A DNA stretch of 11,450 nucleotides, from the NCBI GenBank assembly GCA_903909295.1, contig CAIVVG010000090.1:1-11450 (forward strand), given 5' to 3'. The position numbers were made by a program, and so were the translations under genes. Every line of letters starts with the position of its first letter. Position 1 is the first letter of the stretch. The DNA comes from an uncultured Chlamydiae bacterium. Its GTDB lineage: Bacteria > Chlamydiota > Chlamydiia > Chlamydiales > SM23-39. The notes beneath the pieces were generated by a model. It was not told where the DNA came from. It saw nothing but the letters and a program-made list of their open reading frames with translations, and did not search any database. Shown here in pieces: positions 6,236-11,450 of this stretch.

Positions 6236-6768
6236 AGCTCCCTCTCCATTACTACGGCGATCCGATTTTAAGGCAAAAGGGGAAGGAGATCAAAGAGATC
6301 ACCCCCGAGATTGTGCAGCTGGCTCACGATATGATCGAGAAGATGCTCGACTTGAACAATTCGATTGGCCTTTCAGCCAATCAGGTGGGGAAGGTGCTCC
6401 GCATTTTTGTGATCCGGGAAGAGTTTTTTCACAAAGATGGAACCTACAGTTTTGGCCCCCCCGAAGTCTTCATCAATCCCGTCTTATCCAACCCTTCCGA
6501 AGAGTTAGAAGAGATGCAGGAAGGGTGCATGTCGATCCCCAAACTCTACGTTCATGTAGTGCGCCCCAAAAAGATACACATCTCTTATCAAAATCTCAAA
6601 GGGGAGACCGTTGAAGAGGATCCGGAAAATTTTCGGGCGCGGATGCTCATGCACGAAAATGACCACATCAACGGCGTTCTCATGGTCGATCGGATGGATC
6701 CGAAAGAGCGTAAGAAAATCGAACCCGTTCTGCAGGCCATGAAGAAAAAGTACGCAAAGAAAAGCTAA
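6232..6768 (+). CDS. def: peptide deformylase
   Basis: 178 residues. A metal-dependent hydrolase that removes the N-formyl group from new polypeptides at the ribosome. All three motifs are present: S-I-G-L-S-A-N-Q-V-G at 44-53 (motif 1, G-x-G-x-x-x-x-Q with a Ser for the first Gly), E-G-C-M-S at 97-101 with metal ligand C99, and H-E-N-D-H at 141-145 with ligands H141 and H145 and catalytic E142. The start ATG overlaps the secG stop by 4 bp, so tpiA, secG and def form one coupled operon. The last 89 bp overlap the lipase-like gene on the other strand. Confidence 0.95.
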   Translation: MKLPLHYYGDPILRQKGKEIKEITPEIVQLAHDMIEKMLDLNNSIGLSANQVGKVLRIFVIREEFFHKDGTYSFGPPEVFINPVLSNPSEELEEMQEGCMSIPKLYVHVVRPKKIHISYQNLKGETVEEDPENFRARMLMHENDHINGVLMVDRMDPKERKKIEPVLQAMKKKYAKKS

Positions 6769-8212
6769 CTACTTTGGCAAGTGGGTTTAGCGCGTAGTCA
6801 GATAAGAGCCGGATAATTTCCTTTTTTTGGCGCAGTCCCCGTTCAGATTCCCAAAGGACCATCTGCTGCGCAAAGCGGTCCGCAACAGCCTTCACGCTGT
6901 CTAAGATCACGAGCCATTCGTCCTCTTCTTCTTCCCAGCAAGCGCCCTCTTTTTCCGCTATTTTGTGAATCACCGTAAAACTGCGATCCCCGTGGAAATT
7001 GAAGTGGCTGGAGGGGGCAAAAAAGGGAAGCGAGTGGGCTTGATGAGGGTTGGTGAAGCGCTGACTCGAGCTCACGAGGAAGAGGCTGGAATTGAGATCC
7101 TCGTCGTGCAAGACAAAATCTCCCGCCCAAGTAATGACATCGGAGCGGTGCTCTGCGCGGTGGAGTTTCAGGGAGGGTTTTGTGGCCAGAAGTTTATATA
7201 GCTCTCGATCTTGTTTCCATTGATCCACCGTTGCACGATCGAGTTTGGGGGCGCAGTAGGCATTGACCTGGATGTGTTTGAAGTATTTAAGGCGAGAGTC
7301 GGGATGACGCACGAGCCTATGGACGATAGCGGCTAACAACCGCTGGCAGTCGGCACCTCCCAACGAGTGGCCGACAATCTCCAAGGAACCATTGGGCACG
7401 GCGGCCGCATACTCGACCAACCAACGGAGCGGTACTTCTTGGTTTTCTTCAAAAGTAGTCTTCCCAATGCCGTTCACATCCAGACAGCTCCTCTTTAAAC
7501 TCTCTGGACCATTGGTCCCTCGAAAGAGCAAGATGGCCGGGAGGGAAAGATCGTGCAGTGGGACGTAGAAATAAGCGTGCAGCCCCTTCACGTGGAGGAT
7601 TTCCTTTAACCCATAATAAGAAACTTTGCCCCCATTACAAACTGGCATGAGCAGCCCCTTGCGGACGCTCTCTGGCCTGGCATAAGCGACTAGTTTGGCG
7701 AGAGCCTCGCCCGCAGCGAAAGCATATTCAGGACTCTCGGGTCGTCCATGCAGGAGGGTCTGTCTCACTCCGTAATCTTGCCGAGAGAGAGCCAAACACC
7801 GTTTTTCAGGTCCCGAAAGAGAGGCGAAATGGAGCTGCAACTCGCCCCAAACGGACCCTCCTCCCCAGATTTGTTCTGGAGAGCGGAGCGGCCCTACAAG
7901 CGCATCGATCTCTTCAGGAGAAAGATCGGTCACTGGTCTTTTCGAGAGATCGGCAAGATCGGAGAGAGTCACAGCAGACCCCAGTGCAAGCAATAACACA
8001 AGCGCATGGTACCTTTGAATGGTATGTGGCCAGTGCTGGGTGAGCTTTGATCGATCTATGAGGTCGAGCAAAGTGTCCCCATAAACCTTTCTTGCAGCAG
8101 AGAGCAGTTCCTCCTTTCCCATCCTCGGTTGTGCGAGGATCTCTCGCAACCGGCCCTCGGGAGTTAGGCAGGATAAAACAGGAACTGCTGAGCGCATAAT
8201 GGGATGGATCAT
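6680..8212 (-). CDS. class 3 lipase-like alpha/beta hydrolase
   Basis: 510 residues. The nucleophile elbow I-V-G-H-S-L-G-G-A is at 279-287 (Ser283). A strand-loop L-L-F-R-G-T is at 228-233, the typical oxyanion-hole region of class 3 lipases. H-R-S-D-V-I at 355-360 offers Asp358 as the acid, and several His follow (369, 393, 403, 407). Together these fit a Ser-Asp-His esterase or lipase; the substrate is unknown. The N-terminal ~200 residues are not recognised and include one hydrophobic stretch (about 69-85) that could be a membrane anchor. There is no standard signal peptide. The gene follows lptD after 22 bp, so it is probably co-transcribed. The ATG at 8212 lacks a good Shine-Dalgarno, and Met6 (8197) is an alternative. 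The 3' end runs 89 bp into def antisense. Confidence 0.72.
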   Translation of the reverse strand: MIHPIMRSAVPVLSCLTPEGRLREILAQPRMGKEELLSAARKVYGDTLLDLIDRSKLTQHWPHTIQRYHALVLLLALGSAVTLSDLADLSKRPVTDLSPEEIDALVGPLRSPEQIWGGGSVWGELQLHFASLSGPEKRCLALSRQDYGVRQTLLHGRPESPEYAFAAGEALAKLVAYARPESVRKGLLMPVCNGGKVSYYGLKEILHVKGLHAYFYVPLHDLSLPAILLFRGTNGPESLKRSCLDVNGIGKTTFEENQEVPLRWLVEYAAAVPNGSLEIVGHSLGGADCQRLLAAIVHRLVRHPDSRLKYFKHIQVNAYCAPKLDRATVDQWKQDRELYKLLATKPSLKLHRAEHRSDVITWAGDFVLHDEDLNSSLFLVSSSQRFTNPHQAHSLPFFAPSSHFNFHGDRSFTVIHKIAEKEGACWEEEEDEWLVILDSVKAVADRFAQQMVLWESERGLRQKKEIIRLLSDYALNPLAKVVSFSLRTFSSWPAERVRFSYALSDPSDRP

Positions 8213-8234
8213 GCCAAGAATTTATAAAGAAAAG

Positions 8235-10295
8235 CTATTTTTTTATCAAGGACATTCCCGCAGTGACCCTATCATCCTTGTCGGTGTGGCTGTAGGAGAT
8301 ACGGAGCTTCCAAGCGGCGCTGATCCAGGTGAAGAGATCCACTTTGACCTCGTTGTAGGGCTTTTCATTCGTCCTATAAAACCCGCTATGAGCCTGCACT
8401 TGGCATTCCCAAAAAGGGGAGGGGCGTATGAAAAGCCCCGCCAAGAAGGTGATTCTCCGATCGGAGAGGGGAGATAAGAGCAGTTCGGTCTCTGAGCGAG
8501 AGACATCCAGGATGAAATTTTCGTGATCGGCCTTGCGCCAATCGTATTGAGAGCGGTAGCGCGCTTCAAAAGTGAGCGCGACTGACTCGCTGATGGTCCA
8601 AAGGAGCCGGTTGATGGAAAAATCGAGCACCTGATGGCGAAAATTCCAACAGTTGTAAAATGAGAGATGGATCGAAGGAAGTTTCCATCCAAGCCATAAA
8701 TAACCCCGCGGGAACACTTGAGGGATCTCCGACTCTGCAAAAAAGGCATTGGCGTAAACGTCGGCCGTAAAGCTCGGCTCCTTGCCCACTCTTCTCTTGG
8801 AAAAGAGCAAGTTTCTCACCCCCACCTGCACCTCTTGCAGCTTTTGGTAACCGTCCTGAATGGAGAAGATGTAGTGGGCATCAGGCTCCACGGTTGGCCT
8901 CGTCAACGCCTTGTATTGTAAATAAGGCTCCACCACATGTCGGTAGCGCCCCCATTGCTTAGACCCGTGCAAATGGGCCCTGGCCCCATAAGCCAAAATA
9001 CCCAGAGCTTTTGCCTGATCGCTCGGAGTTTGGCTATAGATCAGAGCGATCCCACCAATTTCCGGAGTGATCACCAAAGGCCCCACCCAGCAAGGACGAA
9101 AGAGCCTCTCCCTCAGCTCAATTCGCGCCGAGCGAAAATCGTGCAGCGAAATCGCCAACTGATCCGAGTAGGCAAAATCGAGGTAAGACGCCTTGATGAA
9201 TGGAGAGGAGATGATCCCCGTGCTTCCCAAAGGAGAAGGGCGAAACGCAGTGAAAAACGTCGGTAAATCCTGCTTGATCGACTCAAACGGATTGACCCGA
9301 GGACGCAACTTGAACGCCCCCACCGCCAAATCCTCTTTGTGGTGAACGTAAAGGATCGTCCTCTTCGCTGTATTCACCTCAAAATCTTCGCTCTTAAAAT
9401 CCCCCGGCATCCGCACATCGCTGTACTTATCCCACGTCAGCGTCACATGCGTCTTATCATTTTCGCTCGTTCGGTTATAAGCCCCCTGCACCCGATAACG
9501 GCGCATCTTGTCCGGAGCCGTCTCTAACCGATCGGTCGCCAAGTAGTTCCTCGTCGTAAACGACACCTTTGCCCCCGGAGGGAAATACTCCGTTTCAATC
9601 GCCCCCCCCCAGCCCGTCGCCCAGCGGTACTCCAACCGCCCATAGAGAGCAAAATCAGCCCACGAGTAGAGCTGATAGCGAAAACCCGCCCTCGGCCCCT
9701 GCCCCTTGTCCCAGTTGATAAAGTAGCGAAAAATCGGCTCTTTGAACTTCTTGAGATTCATCTTGAAAGAGGGGAGCCAAAACGCCGGGATCTTAAAGAA
9801 CCGGAACCGGATCTTTTTGGCCGAGAGCAAGTGATCCTTCGTCACCGCCACCTTCCCCGCATGCAAATCCCAAGAGCTATCCCGGTTTTCGCACGTCGTG
9901 ATCGAAGCATTGATCACCTTGTAGCTCCCATCCGGACACAAACTGATCGCATCTCCCCCCACATACCACATCGAAGAGAACGTCTTTCCATCGTAAATCG
10001 TCCCCCTGTTTTCCAGCAGGTCGAACTCCAGCTCACTCCCCACATAAGCCCGCCCCTTGTACTGGATCATCAGGTCCCCCTCCGCCTCGATCCGCTGCAC
10101 CTGCTTGCCCTCCTCCGTTCGGTGGAAGTACTGGATCGTCCGCGCCTGAATGCGGATGTCGTCATTCTGAATGATCCCCCCCTGGCTGGTGTACAAGATG
10201 CCGTTTTTGAATGTAGGATTGCGCAGATCGACGACCAGTTCATTCTCTGCAAAGAGCGGCAGCGCGACAATAAGACAAAACCCGAGGAGCCTCAT
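8235..10295 (-). CDS. lptD: LPS-assembly outer-membrane protein LptD (OstA/Imp)
   Basis: 686 residues. With LptE it inserts lipopolysaccharide into the outer leaflet of the outer membrane. Residues 1-16 are a signal peptide with the cleavage-like site L-F-A / E-N. An OstA/LptA-like beta-jellyroll follows (about 20-120), with Y-T-S-Q-G-G-I-I near 35-42 and A-E-G-D-L-M-I near 71-77. Next is the LptD hallmark G-S-Y-K-V-I-N-A-S-I-T-T-C ... S-S-W-D-L-H-A at 123-146, then a long beta-strand-rich barrel rich in Y, W, F and R. Cys120 and Cys135 lie near the hallmark, but the paired C-terminal cysteines of the E. coli protein are absent, so disulfides must differ. The sequence ends in Lys-Lys rather than the usual aromatic. 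A nine-G run lies in the barrel region. First gene of an operon with the lipase. Confidence 0.87.
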   Translation of the reverse strand: MRLLGFCLIVALPLFAENELVVDLRNPTFKNGILYTSQGGIIQNDDIRIQARTIQYFHRTEEGKQVQRIEAEGDLMIQYKGRAYVGSELEFDLLENRGTIYDGKTFSSMWYVGGDAISLCPDGSYKVINASITTCENRDSSWDLHAGKVAVTKDHLLSAKKIRFRFFKIPAFWLPSFKMNLKKFKEPIFRYFINWDKGQGPRAGFRYQLYSWADFALYGRLEYRWATGWGGAIETEYFPPGAKVSFTTRNYLATDRLETAPDKMRRYRVQGAYNRTSENDKTHVTLTWDKYSDVRMPGDFKSEDFEVNTAKRTILYVHHKEDLAVGAFKLRPRVNPFESIKQDLPTFFTAFRPSPLGSTGIISSPFIKASYLDFAYSDQLAISLHDFRSARIELRERLFRPCWVGPLVITPEIGGIALIYSQTPSDQAKALGILAYGARAHLHGSKQWGRYRHVVEPYLQYKALTRPTVEPDAHYIFSIQDGYQKLQEVQVGVRNLLFSKRRVGKEPSFTADVYANAFFAESEIPQVFPRGYLWLGWKLPSIHLSFYNCWNFRHQVLDFSINRLLWTISESVALTFEARYRSQYDWRKADHENFILDVSRSETELLLSPLSDRRITFLAGLFIRPSPFWECQVQAHSGFYRTNEKPYNEVKVDLFTWISAAWKLRISYSHTDKDDRVTAGMSLIKK

Positions 10296-10308
10296 GAAGA
10301 GACATCAT

Positions 10309-10328
10309 AAAGGAGGCCGGTTATGTAG
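10309..10328 (+). promoter_or_regulatory. perfect Shine-Dalgarno followed by ATG-TAG
   Basis: AAAGGAGG at 10309-10316 is fully complementary to the usual 16S tail. It lies 6 bases before an ATG (10323) that is followed immediately by TAG (10326-10328). A second ATG at 10332 opens a 45-codon frame through the fold-back copy. It may be a start-stop leader, a relic of the original start of the gene at 10466, or chance. It lies in the short leader of lptD on the other strand. Confidence 0.25.
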
Positions 10329-10336
10329 ACAATGCC

Positions 10337-10450
10337 TACGAGGGTGTTCTGTAAAAAATATTTCATCGAGTTTTTGGATTATTTTGGCCTCTTTTCGATT
10401 GAAGAACTCTCCCCTTTTCAGGGGGGAGTTCTTCAATCGATCAAACTTAG
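10337..10450 (+). mobile_element. fold-back element, copy 2 with different core and lost right end
   Basis: Positions 10337-10399 match the left arm of copy 1 almost base for base, from TACGAGGGTGTTCTGTAAAAAA to the CTCTTTTCGA motif. The core is unrelated: a tight hairpin with arms TCGATTGAAGAACTC and GAGTTCTTCAATCGA around a C-rich/G-rich centre (about 10395-10440). After it, ATCGATCAAA (10436-10445) matches the right arm of copy 1. The outer right terminus is missing except for CTTAG (10446-10450). This copy should be immobile through its right end. It lies between lptD and the hypothetical gene, in the same orientation as copies 1 and 3. Confidence 0.7.
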
Positions 10451-10465
10451 CCTTGGGAGATTCCT

Positions 10466-10743
10466 ATGAGAATGGAAACAGGGTCTGTAACCAGGGGAAA
10501 GCGCACCGGTTGGTCATTGCCGTGTTACAGGGACGTCTCGCAGGAGTGAATATCGAAGGGGAAGTGTCTGAAGTGTCCATCCCCCAGGCTCTAACTATGT
10601 TCTTTCACTTGCCGGGTCACCGAGACCTAGCTGAGCAACCCTTATTTGCAGCCGCAGATAAGTTCTGTGCCGAAAACTCTGCCGTACCTAGAGAAGCCTT
10701 TCTCAAAGCGGTCCAAGACTACGCTGACAACCAGGGTAACTGA
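10466..10743 (+). CDS. hypothetical protein requiring a -1 frame change
   Basis: No family recognised. The ATG at 10466 has GGGAG 6-7 bases upstream. It opens a frame (M-R-M-E-T-G-S-V-T-R-G-K) that stops after 27 codons. The clearly coding-like remainder (A-H-R-L-V-I-A-V-L-Q-G-R-L-A-G ... to D-Y-A-D-N-Q-G-N, stop 10741-10743) is in the -1 frame. The switch would give a 92-residue, soluble, mostly helical protein with a short beta-rich start. A G_GGA_AAG heptamer at 10495-10501 lies exactly at the change. It could be a programmed frameshift, a one-base deletion (pseudogene), a sequencing error, or a gene starting at an alternative codon such as TTG after CAGGGGAAA. It meets the next minus-strand gene end to end with a 2-base gap. 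Confidence 0.45.
10495..10501 (+). other. candidate -1 ribosomal frameshift heptamer GGGAAAG
   Basis: Read in the frame of the ATG at 10466, the sequence is G GGA AAG, matching the X XXY YYZ slippery pattern. Slippage by -1 joins the 12 codons of the first frame to the open frame ending at 10743. I did not find a clear downstream stem-loop or an upstream Shine-Dalgarno stimulator by eye. Confidence 0.35.
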
Positions 10744-10745
10744 CT

Positions 10746-11081
10746 TCATCTGGGATCAGGCCGAGCGAGCCTTGCAAAGTAGTCGAAGTAGCCCTCTAAA
10801 TATTGAAGCGATGTTTTGAATTCATCGCTCCCAAGAGCTGCTGCAGCAAAGAGTTCTCGAACTCGTAAAATTTCTCTCAGCCGACCCCTCCATCGAGGAT
10901 CCTCGACAGTAAGATAAAATAGATCCAAGGCTCGGGCCACGGCGCCCCAATAGCGCGGTTGGTTATCTTTTGCTCGAAGAGCTCGACTGACTTCACTGCC
11001 GATGTTGGCCATTTGCTCGATCAGAGAAAACTTTGCCCAACTCGCTCTTGCTGCTTCTAGATGGTCGGATCCTGAAGTCAT
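10746..11081 (-). CDS. small all-helical, HEPN-like hypothetical protein
   Basis: 111 residues. I recognise the pattern W-A-K-F-S-L-I-E-Q-M-A-N-I-G-S-E-V-S-R-A (15-34), then a helix with A-V-A-R-A-L-D-L-F-Y-L-T (47-58) and D-P-R-W-R-G-R-L-R-E-I-L-R-V-R-E (61-76). It is a small conserved family that, from memory, is scattered across bacteria and archaea as accessory genes. The four-helix look resembles HEPN/MNT-type proteins, but the RNase motif R-x4-6-H is not seen, so catalytic function is not supported. Its ATG (11081-11079) overlaps the stop of the DUF5674 gene as ATGA, implying translational coupling. Function unknown; a toxin-antitoxin-type role is only inference from size and pairing. 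Confidence 0.7.
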   Translation of the reverse strand: MTSGSDHLEAARASWAKFSLIEQMANIGSEVSRALRAKDNQPRYWGAVARALDLFYLTVEDPRWRGRLREILRVRELFAAAALGSDEFKTSLQYLEGYFDYFARLARPDPR

Positions 11082-11317
11082 ATTTGCTTTACTAGGTGAT
11101 TGACGATTTCTCGAATTTTTTGACGGGTAGCTGGATCATCCACTCCTCTAGAATCATTGCCCTGCGAGGGTCTCAGGTTGATTACAGAGTCGTACTCGAT
11201 CCACTCATCATCAGATTGGTGGAGATAGAGATTAATGCCCCAGAGATTTCCCTGCTTTGATCCGTTTTTCAAAAGGATCTCTTCCCCATCTGAGTGCATC
11301 GCCATTCCAGCGACCAT
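11078..11317 (-). pseudogene. DUF5674-family protein, 5' end removed by the fold-back element
   Basis: 79 residues remain. The segment H-S-D-G-E-E-I-L-L-K-N-G-S-K-Q (8-22), W-G-I-N-L-Y (26-31), E-Y-D-S-V-I-N-L-R-P-S-Q-G-N (41-54) and S-R-G-V-D-D-P (56-62) is, as I recall, the C-terminal two-thirds of DUF5674 proteins. Those are usually about 110 residues. The N-terminal ~30 residues are absent: copy 3 of the element starts at the present ATG, and that A is the complement of the element's first T. The ATG (11317-11315) may let a shortened protein be made, but no Shine-Dalgarno is present in the element end. The original 5' part may lie beyond the window. Overlaps the downstream gene by 4 bp. 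Confidence 0.6.
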
Positions 11318-11450
11318 AAGAGGGTGTTCTGTAAAAAATATTTCATCGAGTATTTGGATTATTTTGGCCTCTTTTCGACTTCAAATTTGGGGGGCAATAT
11401 CGACAACAGTATATAGCCCCCCATTTTTGCATCGAAAATAGGCTCAAAAG
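11317..11450 (+). mobile_element. fold-back element, copy 3, cut by the window end
   Basis: From TAAGAGGGTGTTCTGTAAAAAA the sequence follows copy 1 to the last base of the window with about seven substitutions by eye over 134 bases. It includes the GGGGGG / CCCCCC inner stem and the shared loop. Only the last ~43 bases of the right arm are outside the window. Same orientation as the other copies. Confidence 0.8.

Noticed and set aside
9831..10310. 159-codon open frame on the plus strand opposite the start of lptD
   Set aside because: Low-complexity, Arg/His/Pro-rich shadow of a convincing signal-peptide-bearing gene; no family resemblance.
10171..10465. Upstream extension of the hypothetical gene's long frame through copy 2 and into lptD
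   Set aside because: The frame is open by chance through the element and opposite lptD codons; no conserved content and a better ribosome site lies at 10466.
10332..10469. 45-codon frame through fold-back copy 2, with an ATGA overlap to the ATG at 10466
   Set aside because: Its peptide is just the translated element arm; copies 1 and 3 give the same short string in broken frames, so coding is unlikely.
11235..11441. 68-codon plus-strand frame running into copy 3
   Set aside because: Antisense to the DUF5674 remnant and composed of element sequence.
1..11450. tRNA, rRNA, riboswitch or CRISPR array
   Set aside because: Gaps between genes are all under 180 bases and hold promoters or the repeats described; no cloverleaf or regularly spaced repeats seen.

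Overview
The window most resembles a member of the Chlamydiota outside the classical Chlamydia genus. The reasons are an ATP/ADP-exchanger (NTT/TlcA family) gene, a xseA-xseB pair divergent from tpiA, a def gene, and a chlamydial-style LptD. Base composition looks close to half GC by eye, and I cannot name a genus. Most of the window (about 800 to 10,300) is ordinary housekeeping DNA. The left edge and the right 1.1 kb are accessory DNA carrying copies of a small AT-rich fold-back (MITE-like) element.

Layout. Positions 75-632: a GNAT acetyltransferase (+). 630-806: a complete ~177-bp fold-back element between two convergent genes. 804-1643: NAD kinase (-). 1708-3452: an NTT-family transporter and a coupled small helical protein (+). 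3439-5005: exonuclease VII subunits xseB and xseA (-). 5006-5153: a divergent promoter region with a palindromic repeat. 5154-6768: a tight tpiA-secG-def operon (+) whose genes overlap by 4 bp. 6680-10295: lptD followed by a class 3 lipase-like protein (-); the lipase gene runs 89 bp into def on the opposite strand. 10337-10450: a second fold-back copy with a different core and a lost right end. 10466-10743: a hypothetical gene that needs a -1 frame change (+). 10746-11317: a small HEPN-like gene and a 5'-truncated DUF5674 gene (-). 11317-11450: a third fold-back copy, cut by the window edge.

How the genes fit together. TpiA serves glycolysis. SecG serves protein export. Def removes the formyl group from new proteins. 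LptD inserts LPS in the outer membrane. NadK makes NADP. XseAB degrades single-stranded DNA. The NTT-type carrier fits an intracellular life. The right-hand cassette looks acquired and is being eroded by the element.

The most unusual signals are four. First, a 59-bp palindrome lies in frame inside tpiA and accounts for an extra ~20 residues, reminiscent of Rickettsia palindromic elements. Second, the fold-back family has termini that supply stop codons to both flanking genes, and in another copy a start codon. Third, a canonical G_GGA_AAG slippery heptamer sits exactly where the small right-hand gene needs a -1 shift. Fourth, two genes have an identical TACAAT-7 nt-ATG arrangement that suggests leaderless mRNAs.
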